64,000 nucleotides of DNA from Acidovorax sp. FHTAMBA (GCF_038958875.1 NZ_CP152407.1:2239501-2303500), one strand, 5' to 3'; counted from the first letter of the stretch, positions 1 through 8,605 are shown. Numbers and translations: made by a program. Notes: a model not told the origin generated them from the letters alone.

Positions 1-132
1 GCCAGCGAAGTCAACGCCACGCTGGATCTGGTGCTGGGCGCCATGCAGGGCGATGTATTGAGTGGCGATGCCGGCTTCGAGCTGCCTTCGCGCATGAGCG
101 CCGAACAACTCCGCCAGCTTGCTGGCCCTTGA
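1..132 (+). CDS. hoxL: HoxL, HypC-family hydrogenase chaperone (3' end only)
   Basis: Only the last 43 codons are present, running from the window edge to a TGA at 130-132. The reading (EVNATLDLVLGAMQGD and onward) resembles the C-terminal helix of HupF/HoxL, a HypC paralogue. HoxL escorts the Fe(CN)2(CO) unit to the membrane-bound hydrogenase large subunit. Position supports this: hoxL precedes hoxO in the Cupriavidus hoxKGZMLOQRTV order. The CPxC-type N-terminus that would prove the family lies outside the window, so the call rests on the tail and on synteny. Confidence 0.62.
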   Translation, partial: ASEVNATLDLVLGAMQGDVLSGDAGFELPSRMSAEQLRQLAGP

Positions 133-148
133 TTTTCTGGAGACCTTC

Positions 149-646
149 ATGACCATCGAAACCGCTTTCCGCCCGCTGGCCGTCACCCCGCCCAGCACCG
201 ACCCCGCCGCGCCGCTGGTGATGCGCCTGGTGCGCGACTTCGGCGCCGCGCTGGTGGACGAAACCAGCGTGGCCGACTGGGCCGCGCTGCCCGGCGACCG
301 CGTGCTGCTGCTCGCAGGCGACGCGGTGCGCTTCCCCGAAGGGCAGGACGTGGCCGCCGTGCTGCCCGAGCTGATGAAGGTGTTCCCCCAGCGCTTCGAA
401 GTGGCCGCCGTGCCGCGCGACAGCGAAGACGCGGTGGCGCGCCGCTACGGCTCGCAGCGCTGGCCTTCGCTCCTCTTCTTCCGCGGCGGCCAGTACGTGA
501 CCGCCATCGCCGGCATGCAGGACTGGGACGTGTACCTGCAGGGCGTGGACGCCGCGCTGCGCATGCCGCCCTCACGCCCGCCCACCATCGGCATTCCGGT
601 GGTGAGCAAGACCGCTTCTTCCAGCGACGCCGGCGGTTGCCACTGA
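149..646 (+). CDS. hoxO: HoxO, thioredoxin-like chaperone of the hydrogenase small subunit
   Basis: A 165-residue protein of the HyaE/HupG family. These proteins have a thioredoxin fold and are thought to hold the Tat-exported hydrogenase small subunit during Fe-S loading and oxygen protection. A cis-proline-like stretch (RWPSLLFFRGGQ, near residue 110) fits the fold. There is no CxxC, as in the family, and only one Cys, near the C-terminus (GGCH). The ATG at 149 is preferred over the in-frame codon at 119 because 119 lies inside hoxL and a GGAG sits a few bases upstream of 149. It lies 16 bases after hoxL. Confidence 0.88.
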   Translation: MTIETAFRPLAVTPPSTDPAAPLVMRLVRDFGAALVDETSVADWAALPGDRVLLLAGDAVRFPEGQDVAAVLPELMKVFPQRFEVAAVPRDSEDAVARRYGSQRWPSLLFFRGGQYVTAIAGMQDWDVYLQGVDAALRMPPSRPPTIGIPVVSKTASSSDAGGCH

Positions 647-683
647 ACGCCACGCCTTCCCGCACCTTGCAAGGACACACCCC

Positions 684-1571
684 ATGAAAGAATTCCCCAT
701 TCCCCTCGTGGCCCTGGGCCCCGGCACGCACACCGAGGACGATTCGCTCGACTACATGCCCATGCCGAAAGACATGGACACCTACCGCCCGCCGATGCTG
801 CCCGAGCCCGAGGAACTCGCGGGCCTGGACCAGGCGCGCAACGCGCTGCAGCAGGTGCTGGCGCTGCTCGAGCGCGGCGCCAATGGCGGCGCGCCGGGCA
901 TGGTGCCGCTGGGCCGGCTGGCCCCGCGCGACTTCCAGGTCATCAACCAGGTGATGGGCGAGGGCGAGGCCAGTGCCATCGTGCAGCTGAGCGCAGGCAA
1001 TCTGGAAGTGCGCGTGCAGGAATCGGTATTCGCCGGCGTCTGGCGGCTCATGACCTGGCGGCGCGGCGAGGGCGCAGACGAACCCGTGCTGGTGCCGGTG
1101 GACGACGCGATCGAGGTCGGCCCGGTGCCTTCGCTGTTCGCCGCCATCGCCGCCGAGGATGTGTGGGCCGAACAGCCCGTGTGGCGCGGCGAGCTGCCGC
1201 CCAACGTGCAGAACGCGCCACTGCTGGTGGACGAGATCCGCGACCAGGTGGCGCAGTGGCGGCCCGGCCAGGTGCCGCACGTGGTCAACCTCACGCTGCT
1301 GCCGGTGTCGCCGGAAGACATCGGCTTTCTGGACCACCAGCTCGGCACCGGCCGCGTGCTGATGCTGTCGCGCGGTTACGGCAACTGCCGCATCTCCAAC
1401 ACGCGCTTGCCGAACTGCTGGCGCGTGGTGTACTACAACTCCATGGACAAGGTCATCCTCAACACGGTGGAGGTGGTGGACATGCCCGAGGTGGCGATGG
1501 CCGCACCCGAAGACCTACGCGACTCGCACGACCGGCTGCGCGAGGTGATGGCCTGGCTGGAAGGGAGTTGA
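684..1571 (+). CDS. hoxQ: HoxQ, hydrogenase expression/assembly protein (HupH/HyaF family)
   Basis: A 295-residue protein of the HyaF/HupH family. Together with HoxO it forms a chaperone complex on the small-subunit precursor. The conserved C-terminal part is clear: a GYGNCRISNT segment followed by NCWRVVYYNSMDK, with two Cys that are typical of the family. Length is normal. An AAGGA lies about 9 bases upstream of the ATG. hoxR starts three bases after the stop, so the two genes are probably translationally coupled. Confidence 0.9.
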   Translation: MKEFPIPLVALGPGTHTEDDSLDYMPMPKDMDTYRPPMLPEPEELAGLDQARNALQQVLALLERGANGGAPGMVPLGRLAPRDFQVINQVMGEGEASAIVQLSAGNLEVRVQESVFAGVWRLMTWRRGEGADEPVLVPVDDAIEVGPVPSLFAAIAAEDVWAEQPVWRGELPPNVQNAPLLVDEIRDQVAQWRPGQVPHVVNLTLLPVSPEDIGFLDHQLGTGRVLMLSRGYGNCRISNTRLPNCWRVVYYNSMDKVILNTVEVVDMPEVAMAAPEDLRDSHDRLREVMAWLEGS

Positions 1572-1573
1572 GC

Positions 1574-1795
1574 GTGGAACACTTCGAAGGCTTCGAGGGC
1601 TCCTACCTCGGCAACCGCGAGGTGCTGCGGCCGGACTCGCGCCTGGAATGCAAGATCTGCTGGTGGGTGTACGACCCCGCCACGGGCGACCCGCAATGGC
1701 AGATTCCCGCCGGCACGCCCTTCGCCGATCTGCCCTCGCACTGGCGCTGCCCGAACTGCGATTGCGAACCCGATCAGTTTCTGTTGCTTCCATGA
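1574..1795 (+). CDS. hoxR: HoxR, rubredoxin
   Basis: A 73-residue rubredoxin. The Fe(SCys)4 site is complete: Cys26 and Cys29 (CKIC) and Cys59 and Cys62 (CPNC). Between them lie the usual aromatic and Pro-Ala-Gly-Thr elements (VYDPATGDP, IPAGTPF). In hydrogenase operons this rubredoxin helps assemble the small-subunit clusters under oxygen. I chose the GTG at 1574 because an AAGGGAG sits 7 bases upstream and the reading starts at the usual point. The stop overlaps the hoxT start (ATGA). Confidence 0.92.
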   Translation: MEHFEGFEGSYLGNREVLRPDSRLECKICWWVYDPATGDPQWQIPAGTPFADLPSHWRCPNCDCEPDQFLLLP

Positions 1796-2283
1796 ACGCC
1801 GCCTTGCAAACCCGCGTGCAGACCCTGGTGGATTTCTACCGCCGGGTGCAGGTCGAGCGCATGCAGGGCATTCCCTTGCTGAACGCGGCGCTGTGCGTGG
1901 AAGCGGTGGGCTTCGAATGGGGCGCGGACGCCGAAGAGCCGGTGGCCGAGGGCGTGCTGATCACGCCGTGGTTCATGAGCCTGGTGCGCCTGCCCGCGCC
2001 ACCGCTGCCGCACGGCAACCAGGTGGGCCGCAGCTTCGTGCGCAACTTCGGCAGCGAGCGTTTCGATTTCATCGGCGCGCACGATCCCGCCATCGGCTAC
2101 CACGAGACCTGCGCGCTGTTCTCACCCATGGGCGAATTCACCACCCAGGCGCTGGCGCGCGAGACCGCGCAGGAAGCGCTGGCGTTGGCCCGACCCGCGC
2201 CGGTGGCCACGCCGGTGCCGGTTGAACCCGTGCCGGCGCGCCGGGCGTTCTTTCTCGGTCGGGGTGCGGGGGTGCGCGCATGA
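1792..2283 (+). CDS. hoxT: HoxT, HybE/HupJ-family hydrogenase assembly chaperone
   Basis: A 163-residue member of the [NiFe]-hydrogenase assembly chaperone HybE family. Recognisable stretches are the N-terminal helix ending RMQGIPLLN, the segment LITPWFMSLVRLP, and the C-terminal YHETCALFSPMGEF. The family is thought to check small-subunit maturation before Tat export. The ATG at 1792 overlaps the hoxR stop; an earlier in-frame ATG at 1648 lies inside hoxR and is rejected. The last 35 residues are rich in Pro, Ala and Val and look unstructured. Confidence 0.9.
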   Translation: MNAALQTRVQTLVDFYRRVQVERMQGIPLLNAALCVEAVGFEWGADAEEPVAEGVLITPWFMSLVRLPAPPLPHGNQVGRSFVRNFGSERFDFIGAHDPAIGYHETCALFSPMGEFTTQALARETAQEALALARPAPVATPVPVEPVPARRAFFLGRGAGVRA

Positions 2284-3443
2284 GCGCAGCGGCCATGCCC
2301 GGCCTGCAGCAGCTCGCGGGCGCGCTGCGCATCACCCCCGGTGCGCCGCCGCCACTCGGTTTGATGAGCACACGCCAGGACTGGGCCGCGCGCATGGGCC
2401 ATGGCGTGCCGGCGGCGCGCCTGCCCGGCCTCATGGGCAGCCTGTTCAACCTCTGCAGCCAAGCGCACCGCCTGTGCAGCCAGCTCGCCATCGACGCCGC
2501 CGCGCCCGGCCTGTTGCCGCCACAGGAGCGCGTGGCCGAACAGTTGCGCCGCGAGACCGCGATGGAGCACGTGCGCCGCATCGGCCTGGACTGGCCGCGC
2601 CTGCTGGCCGATGGCGCCGCGCGCAGCGCACACGCCGCCAGCGCGCTGTCCGCGCTGCGCCACTGGCCTTCGCCCACGCAGGCCCTGCCCGAACCCTGGC
2701 CGCCGCTGCGCGAGTGGCTGCAACACACGCTGCTGCAGATGCCCGCCGCCGACTGGCTCGCGGCCTGGCAGGCCGGCGGCCCCGACTGGCTGCACACCTG
2801 GAGCCGCCGCCACACTCACCACTGGATGCCCGCGCTGGTGGCCGGCGCGCGCAGCAGCGCCGACGGTTTCGCGCCGCTGTCGCTCGACCACGCGCTGCGC
2901 CCGCACGCCGAGCCGCCCGGCCTGCGCATGCTGGGCGCCACGCTCGCGCTCAAGCCGCAGTTCGCGCTGCGCCCGCAGTGGCACGGCGCCTGCGCCCACA
3001 CCGGCCCGTGGACGCGCCTGGCCGGCGCGGCCGACGACACACCGCGGTCACCCTGGGCGCTGCTGGGCAGCCGCCTGGCAGAGCTGTCGCGCCTTGCGCT
3101 CGACGGTGGCGACGCCTGGCTGCACTGGGGCGGGCTTTCCACCGGGCCGAACCGGGGTCTGGCCTGGGTGGAGATGGCGCGCGGCCTGCTGGTGCACCAG
3201 GTGGAGGTGGACCCGGTGTCCCAGCGCGTGCTGGCCTGCCGCGTGGTCGCGCCCACCGAATGGAATTTCCACCCGCAGGGCGAGGTGGCCCGGCACGTGG
3301 CCCGGCTCGACCCCGCCCTGCCCGAAGCCGCGCTCGCGCGGCGCGTGAACCTGCTGGTGGCCGCGTTCGACCCCTGCGTGCCGTTCGCCATCGAACACCG
3401 CGCGTTGCCCCGCGCCCAGGCACAGGAGGCCGGCCATGCATGA
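2280..3443 (+). CDS. hoxV: HoxV, HupK-family hydrogenase cofactor-assembly protein
   Basis: A 387-residue protein. HoxV/HupK proteins are distant relatives of hydrogenase large subunits and act as a scaffold passing the Fe(CN)2CO unit to the apo-large subunit. The large-subunit-like C-terminal motif is visible (VAPTEWNFHPQGE, then FDPCVPFAIEH), while the N-terminal CxxC of true large subunits is missing, as expected. The start overlaps hoxT by 4 bases and the 3' end overlaps hypA by 8. Confidence 0.87.
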   Translation: MSAAAMPGLQQLAGALRITPGAPPPLGLMSTRQDWAARMGHGVPAARLPGLMGSLFNLCSQAHRLCSQLAIDAAAPGLLPPQERVAEQLRRETAMEHVRRIGLDWPRLLADGAARSAHAASALSALRHWPSPTQALPEPWPPLREWLQHTLLQMPAADWLAAWQAGGPDWLHTWSRRHTHHWMPALVAGARSSADGFAPLSLDHALRPHAEPPGLRMLGATLALKPQFALRPQWHGACAHTGPWTRLAGAADDTPRSPWALLGSRLAELSRLALDGGDAWLHWGGLSTGPNRGLAWVEMARGLLVHQVEVDPVSQRVLACRVVAPTEWNFHPQGEVARHVARLDPALPEAALARRVNLLVAAFDPCVPFAIEHRALPRAQAQEAGHA

Positions 3444-3783
3444 AGCCAGCCTGGCCGGCGGCGTGCTCCAGCTGGTGGAAGAGACCGCCGCGCGCGAAGG
3501 CTTCACGCGCCTGCTGGCGCTGCGCCTCGAAGCCGGCCAGCTCGCGGGCGTGGACGTGCGCGCGCTGCGCTTCGCGCTGGAGGCGCTGGCGCCCGGCACG
3601 CTGCTGGACGGCGCGCGCATCGAGATCGACGAACCGGCCGGCCAGGCCTGGTGCCTGGGCTGCTCGACGACTGTGGCCCTGGCGCAGCGCGGCGACGCCT
3701 GCCCGGCCTGCGGCAGCTTCCACCTGCAACCGACCGGCGGCAGCGAATTGCGCGTGCTCGACATGCAAGTGGCCGATGATTGA
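3436..3783 (+). CDS. hypA: HypA, nickel metallochaperone for hydrogenase
   Basis: A 115-residue HypA, which delivers Ni to the large subunit together with HypB. The Ni-binding N-terminus (Met1-His2-Glu3) is intact. The structural zinc site is formed by Cys73, Cys76, Cys89 and Cys92. Length is normal. It overlaps the end of hoxV and is followed after about 30 bases by hypB. Confidence 0.95.
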   Translation: MHEASLAGGVLQLVEETAAREGFTRLLALRLEAGQLAGVDVRALRFALEALAPGTLLDGARIEIDEPAGQAWCLGCSTTVALAQRGDACPACGSFHLQPTGGSELRVLDMQVADD

Positions 3784-3815
3784 AATGCCTCACGAGACAG
3801 AACAGGAGACCCGAC

Positions 3816-4802
3816 ATGTGCGTCGTATGCGGATGCAGTGACAGCGGTGCCACGCACCCACACCCCTCACACCAGCACCACCACGCCCCGGCCACGGAAG
3901 CGCCGGTGCAGGTGAACCCGGCCAACGGCGACCTGCACTTCGGCGCGGGCTCGGCCCGCGTGTCGGTGCCGGGCATGAGCCAGGCGCGCGCGATCAAGCT
4001 GGAGACCGACATCCTCGGCGCGAACAACCGCGTGGCCGCGCAGAACCGCGCGCACTTCGAGTCGCACGGCGTCACAGCGCTCAACCTCGTCTCGAGCCCG
4101 GGCTCGGGCAAGACCACGCTGCTGTGCGCCACCATCGAAGCGCTGAAGGCGCACGCGCCGGGCCTGGCGGTGTCGGTGATCGAAGGCGACCAGCAGACCA
4201 GCTTCGACGCCGACCGCATCCGCGCCACCGGCGCACCGGCGATCCAGGTCAACACCGGCAAGGGCTGCCACCTCGACGCGCCCATGGTGTCCGAGGCCTT
4301 CGCGCGCCTGCACACGCACGACCACGGTCATGACCACGGCCACCACCACCCTCACGCGCACAGCCTGTTGTTCATCGAGAACGTGGGCAACCTGGTGTGC
4401 CCCGCCGTGTGGGACCTGGGCGAGGCCGCGAAGGTGGCGATCCTGTCGGTGACCGAGGGCGAGGACAAGCCGCTGAAGTATCCGGACATGTTCGCCGCCG
4501 CCTCGCTCATGGTGCTCAACAAGATCGACCTGCTGCAGCACGTGCGCTTCGACGTGGCGCGCTGCATCGAACTCGCGCGGCGCGTGAACCCGGGCATCGA
4601 GGTGATCCAGCTCTCGGCCACCACGGGTGAGGGCATGGACGCATGGCTGCACTGGCTGGACCACCGCATGGGCCACGACCACCACCATCACCACCACGAC
4701 GAAACCCACGGCAGCGAAACCGCGCTGCGCGAGCGCGTGCGCCAGCTCGAGGCCGAACTCGCCCGCACACGCGAGGCCCTGAGCGCCACCACCGCGGGCT
4801 GA
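3816..4802 (+). CDS. hypB: HypB, GTPase and nickel chaperone with three His-rich segments
   Basis: A 328-residue HypB. The N-terminal high-affinity metal motif is Cys2, Cys5, Cys7. The G-domain carries a P-loop (PGSGKT, 95-100), the dimer-interface metal residues Cys151, His152 and Cys195, and NKID at 235-238. There are three His-rich tracts: 14-23, 166-182 (inside the G-domain, between the Cys151-His152 site and the FIENVGNLVCPA strand), and 287-298, followed by a short predicted coiled coil. Only the first is usual for the family. Start choice: the ATG at 3816 puts the CxxCxC motif at the very N-terminus and has AGGAGA 8 bases upstream. Confidence 0.95.
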   Translation: MCVVCGCSDSGATHPHPSHQHHHAPATEAPVQVNPANGDLHFGAGSARVSVPGMSQARAIKLETDILGANNRVAAQNRAHFESHGVTALNLVSSPGSGKTTLLCATIEALKAHAPGLAVSVIEGDQQTSFDADRIRATGAPAIQVNTGKGCHLDAPMVSEAFARLHTHDHGHDHGHHHPHAHSLLFIENVGNLVCPAVWDLGEAAKVAILSVTEGEDKPLKYPDMFAAASLMVLNKIDLLQHVRFDVARCIELARRVNPGIEVIQLSATTGEGMDAWLHWLDHRMGHDHHHHHHDETHGSETALRERVRQLEAELARTREALSATTAG

Positions 4803-4812
4803 CACCAGCATC

Positions 4813-5994
4813 ATGGAACGCACCGCCCCTTCCGTGCTCGCCTGCGGCGCCTGGCTGAAGAACGCCGCGTGCCTGCTCGACGCGCGCGGGCAGGCCCACT
4901 GGTCGCCAGTGCACGGCGACCTGAGCGACCCGGTGGCCTGCGCCGCACTGGAAGCCTCGGCGAGCGCGCTGCTGGGCCGGCACGGCCAGCCGGTGCAGGC
5001 GGTGGCGCACGACCTGCACCCCGATTTCTTCAGCACCCGCTTCGCCGTGGAACTCGCGGACGCGCTGGGCGTGCCCGTCATCGGCGTGCAGCACCACCAC
5101 GCGCACATCGCGGCGGTGGTGGCTGAACAGGGAATCGAAGGCCCGGTGATCGGTCTCGCGCTGGACGGCGTGGGCCTCGGGGACGACGGCGAAGCCTGGG
5201 GCGGCGAACTGTTGCTGGTGGACGGCGCGCGGCTGCGGCGCCTGGGCCACCTGCACCCGCTCGCGCTGCCCGGCGGCGACCGCGCTGCGCGCGAGCCCTG
5301 GCGCATGGCCGCGAGCGCGCTGCACGCGCTGGAGCGCGGCGACGAGATCGTGCCGCGCTTCGCCCCAGCGGTGGGCGAGGCCACGGCGAGCGGTGTGCGG
5401 CAGATGCTGGACCGCCGCCTGAACAGCCCGCTCACCAGCAGCACCGGCCGCTGGTTCGACGCCGCCGCCGCCGCGCTGGGCCTGAGCGTGCGCCAGACCG
5501 ACGAGGCCGAGGCCGCGATCGCGCTGGAAGCGGCGGCCAGCCGCTGGCTTGCGCACCACGCGGGCCCCGAGCCGCTGGCCGACGCGCTGGTGGACCTGCT
5601 CACCGACACCCTGCCCGATGGCCAGCACCGCCTGGACCTTCGCGGTCTGTTCGCGCGCCTGCTCGACGTGCCCGCGGAGCGCGTGGACGAAGCGGCGGCG
5701 GGCTTTCACCTCGCGCTGGCCGACGCGCTGGCGCACTGGGCCACACAGGCCGCGCGCGCACACGGCACACGCACCGTGTGCCTGGGTGGCGGCTGCTTCT
5801 TCAACCGTGTGCTGCGCGAGCGCGTGAGCGAACGCCTGCGCGCCGCCGGCCTCGCGGTGCACCTGCCAGGCTCCAGCGGCTGTGGCGATGCCGGTCTCGC
5901 CCTCGGCCAGGCCTGGGTCGCGGCGCGCCAGCTCGAAGCCGGCACCGCACACCACAACGACACCCACGAAAAGGAATCTCAACCATGTGCCTAG
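4813..5994 (+). CDS. hypF: HypF, short form (carbamoyltransferase domains only)
   Basis: A 393-residue protein matching only the C-terminal half of HypF, which makes the thiocarboxamide that becomes the cyanide ligands. Present are the Kae1/TsaD-like metal motif (VQHHHAHIAAV), the strand LALDGVGLGDDG, the phosphate-loop element CLGGGCFFN and SGCGDAGLALGQ. The usual N-terminal acylphosphatase domain, the two zinc fingers and the YrdC-like domain, roughly 370 residues, are absent. There is no room for them upstream, because hypB ends 10 bases before the ATG. As I recall, the HypF1 of Cupriavidus necator is similarly short. It overlaps hypC by 10 bases. Confidence 0.9.
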   Translation: MERTAPSVLACGAWLKNAACLLDARGQAHWSPVHGDLSDPVACAALEASASALLGRHGQPVQAVAHDLHPDFFSTRFAVELADALGVPVIGVQHHHAHIAAVVAEQGIEGPVIGLALDGVGLGDDGEAWGGELLLVDGARLRRLGHLHPLALPGGDRAAREPWRMAASALHALERGDEIVPRFAPAVGEATASGVRQMLDRRLNSPLTSSTGRWFDAAAAALGLSVRQTDEAEAAIALEAAASRWLAHHAGPEPLADALVDLLTDTLPDGQHRLDLRGLFARLLDVPAERVDEAAAGFHLALADALAHWATQAARAHGTRTVCLGGGCFFNRVLRERVSERLRAAGLAVHLPGSSGCGDAGLALGQAWVAARQLEAGTAHHNDTHEKESQPCA

Positions 5995-6233
5995 CCATAC
6001 CCGCGCGGCTGGTGGAGCTGCGACCCGACGACCAGGCCGTGGTCGACCTCGGTGGCATCCGCAAGGAGATCTCCATCGCCCTGGTCGCCGACGTGCAGGT
6101 GGGCGACTACGTGATCGTGCACGTGGGCCACGCCATCGGCACCATCGACCCCGAAGAGGCCGAGCGCACGCTCGCGATGTTCGCGGAGATGGCGCAGCTG
6201 AATGAAGACGTGGTGGTGGAGACGATCAAATGA
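5985..6233 (+). CDS. hypC: HypC, hydrogenase maturation chaperone
   Basis: An 82-residue HypC. The invariant N-terminus MCLAIP supplies Cys2, which binds the Fe(CN)2CO intermediate together with HypD. The OB-like beta strands (VVDLGGIRKEISIALV) and the family's VGDYVIVHVGHAI stretch are present. It starts inside the last codons of hypF and overlaps hypD by 4 bases. Confidence 0.95.
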   Translation: MCLAIPARLVELRPDDQAVVDLGGIRKEISIALVADVQVGDYVIVHVGHAIGTIDPEEAERTLAMFAEMAQLNEDVVVETIK

Positions 6234-7387
6234 AATACATCGACGAATTCCGCGACGGCGAACTCGCCCAGCAGATCGGCGCGCGCATCGCCGCCGAGGC
6301 CGACCCGGCGCGCACCTACAGCTTCATGGAGTTCTGCGGCGGCCACACGCACGCGATCTCGCGCTACGGCGTGATGGAGCTGCTGCCGCCCAACGTGAAG
6401 ATGGTGCATGGCCCCGGCTGCCCGGTGTGCGTGCTGCCCATCGGCCGCATCGACCAGGCCATCGGCCTCGCGCTCGCGCAGGGCGCCATCGTCTGCACCT
6501 ATGGCGACACCATGCGCGTGCCGGCTTCGGAAAGCCTTTCATTGATCCGCGCGAAGGCGCGCGGCGGCGACATCCGCATGGTGTATTCCGCCGCCGACGC
6601 GCTCACCATCGCGCGGCAGAACCCGCAGCGCGAGGTGGTGTTCTTCGCCATCGGTTTCGAGACCACCACGCCACCCACCGCCCTCACCCTGCAGCTCGCG
6701 AAGCGCGAAGGCCTGACCAACTTCAGCGTGCTGTGCTGCCACGTGCTCACGCCCTCGGCCATCACGCACATCCTCGAATCGCCCGAGGTGCGCCAGTACG
6801 GCACCGTGCCCATCGACGGCTTCGTCGGCCCCGCGCACGTGAGCATCGTGATCGGCTCCGGCCCCTACGAACACTTCGCCGGGGAATACCGCAAGCCGGT
6901 CGTCATCGCGGGGTTCGAACCGCTGGATGTGATGCAGGCCATCCTGATGCTGGTGCGCCAGGTCAACGAAGGCCGCGCGCAGGTGGAGAACCAGTTCCGC
7001 CGCGCCGTCACCTCCGAAGGCAACCTGAAGGCGCAGGCCGTGGTGTCCGAGGTGTTCGAGCTGCGGCCCAGCTTCGAATGGCGCGGCCTGGGCGAGGTGC
7101 CGTACAGCGCGCTGAAGATTCGCGAGGCCTACGCGGCCTTCGACGCCGAGCGCCGCTTTGCGCTCGACTACAAGCCGGTGGCCGACAACAAGGCCTGCGA
7201 GTGCGGCGCGATCCTGCGCGGCGTGAAGCGGCCGACCGACTGCAAGATCTTCGGCACCGTGTGCACGCCCGAGAACCCGGTGGGCTCGTGCATGGTGTCG
7301 AGCGAAGGCGCCTGCGCGGCGCACTACACCTACGGGCGCTTCCGCGACATTCCGGTCGTGGCCGCCACCGAGGAGGCCACACCATGA
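6230..7387 (+). CDS. hypD: HypD, Fe-S scaffold for Fe(CN)2CO assembly
   Basis: A 385-residue HypD, of normal length. The active-site Cys in FCGGHTHAI and the CPVC pair in GPGCPVC are present. The C-terminal cluster Cys residues are also visible (CECGAILRG, CKIFGTVCTPENPVGSCMVSSEG). HypC and HypD form the core on which the iron centre receives cyanide from HypE and then CO. The gene has 4-base overlaps with hypC and hypE. Confidence 0.95.
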   Translation: MKYIDEFRDGELAQQIGARIAAEADPARTYSFMEFCGGHTHAISRYGVMELLPPNVKMVHGPGCPVCVLPIGRIDQAIGLALAQGAIVCTYGDTMRVPASESLSLIRAKARGGDIRMVYSAADALTIARQNPQREVVFFAIGFETTTPPTALTLQLAKREGLTNFSVLCCHVLTPSAITHILESPEVRQYGTVPIDGFVGPAHVSIVIGSGPYEHFAGEYRKPVVIAGFEPLDVMQAILMLVRQVNEGRAQVENQFRRAVTSEGNLKAQAVVSEVFELRPSFEWRGLGEVPYSALKIREAYAAFDAERRFALDYKPVADNKACECGAILRGVKRPTDCKIFGTVCTPENPVGSCMVSSEGACAAHYTYGRFRDIPVVAATEEATP

Positions 7388-8496
7388 GAGCCGACATCGA
7401 CCAGACCGCCAGCGGCGAGGCCCCGGCGCCGAAGCCGGTGAAGAAGAACTACACCCGACCGCTCGACATCAAACACGGCCGCGTGGACATGGGCCACGGC
7501 GCGGGCGGCAAGGCGGCGGCGCAGCTGATCGAGGAACTGTTCCTCGCCGCCTTCGACAACCCTTACCTGCGCCAGGGCGACGACGGCGCGCGCCTGCCGC
7601 TGCCCGCGTTCCCGAACGGCCAGGGCCGGCTGGTGATGGCCACCGACGGCCACGTGGTCTCGCCGCTGTTCTTTCCCGGCGGCGACGTGGGTTGCCTGTC
7701 GGTGCACGGCACGGTGAACGACGTGGCCATGTCCGGCGCCACGCCGCTGTGGCTGAGCGCGAGCTTCATCCTGGAAGAAGGTTTTCCGCTGGCCGAGCTG
7801 CAGCGCATCGTGCGTTCCATGGCGGCGGCCGCGCGCGCCGCCGGCGTGCCCATCGTCACCGGCGACACCAAGGTGGTGGAGAAGGGCAAGGGCGACGGCG
7901 TGTTCATCAGCACCACCGGCATCGGCGTGGTGCCGCCGGGCGTGGACATCGCCGGGCGCAACGCGCGCGCGGGCGACGTGCTGCTGCTCTCCGGCACCAT
8001 CGGCGACCACGGCGTGGCGGTGCTCTCGCAGCGCGAGTCGCTCGCGTTCGAGACCACCATTGAAAGCGACACCGCCGCGCTGCACACGCTGGTGGCCGCC
8101 ATGCTGCACGCCGCGCCGGGCGCGGTGCGCGTGCTGCGCGACCCCACGCGCGGCGGGCTGGCCACCACGCTGAACGAGATCGCGCGCCAGTCCGGCGTGG
8201 GCATGCTGCTGCAGGAGGCCGCCATTCCGGTGCGCGCCCAGGTGGACGCGGCCTGCGAACTGCTCGGCCTGGACCCGCTGTACGTGGCCAACGAAGGCAA
8301 GCTGGTCGCGGTGTGTGCGCCCGAGGCGGCCGACGCGGTGCTGGCCGCCATGCGCGCCCATCCACTGGGCGCCGAGGCCGCGCGCATCGGCGAGGTCACC
8401 ACCGACCCGCACCACTTCGTGCAGATGGCCACGCGTTTCGGCGGGCGGCGCGTGGTCGACTGGCTCAGCGGTGAACAGCTTCCCAGGATATGTTGA
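7384..8496 (+). CDS. hypE: HypE, carbamoyl dehydratase
   Basis: A 370-residue HypE, a PurM/SelD-like ATPase that dehydrates the HypF-derived carbamoyl group on its C-terminal Cys to thiocyanate. The C-terminus is the canonical PRIC, with the modified Cys as the last residue. The N-terminal MGHGAGGKAAAQLI segment and the metal/ATP strand ATDGHVVSPLFFPGGDVG are intact. A start at 7384 gives the usual length plus a roughly 30-residue lead. It is followed directly by an interspersed repeat, so the close packing of the operon is broken here. Confidence 0.95.
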   Translation: MRADIDQTASGEAPAPKPVKKNYTRPLDIKHGRVDMGHGAGGKAAAQLIEELFLAAFDNPYLRQGDDGARLPLPAFPNGQGRLVMATDGHVVSPLFFPGGDVGCLSVHGTVNDVAMSGATPLWLSASFILEEGFPLAELQRIVRSMAAAARAAGVPIVTGDTKVVEKGKGDGVFISTTGIGVVPPGVDIAGRNARAGDVLLLSGTIGDHGVAVLSQRESLAFETTIESDTAALHTLVAAMLHAAPGAVRVLRDPTRGGLATTLNEIARQSGVGMLLQEAAIPVRAQVDAACELLGLDPLYVANEGKLVAVCAPEAADAVLAAMRAHPLGAEAARIGEVTTDPHHFVQMATRFGGRRVVDWLSGEQLPRIC

Positions 8497-8577
8497 CCCC
8501 CCTGCGTCGCCTTCGGCGCCTCCCCCCGAGGGGGCGACAACTTGGGCCGGCGAAGCCGGACCCTCGTTGTCTCTGGA
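8497..8577. repeat. Interspersed GC-rich palindromic repeat, family A, copy 1
   Basis: This stretch directly abuts the hypE stop. It contains several inverted repeats: TCGCC-TTCGG-CGCC-type arms, CCCCC/GGGGG around 8522-8534, and GCCGG-CGAAG-CCGG. Similar GC-rich modules built on a CCCC(T/G)..GGGG core occur near 12300, 18350, 40930 and 51290. This copy is the most divergent of the five. It may act as a weak attenuator or an mRNA-stabilising element between hypE and the next gene, which is inference. Confidence 0.6.
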
Positions 8578-8605
8578 TGAAAGCACTTCGCGCCGGAAGG
8601 AGTTG

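Noticed and set aside
183..1337. Long minus-strand open frame of 384 codons opposite hoxO/hoxQ
   Set aside because: Arg/His-rich composition and no family resemblance; it is the antisense shadow of GC-rich coding DNA. Many similar antisense frames in 1-29 kb were dropped for the same reason.
3867..5609. 580-codon minus-strand frame opposite hypB and hypF
   Set aside because: Low-complexity Val/His/Ala sequence mirrored from the His-rich hypB codons; no motifs and no start site.
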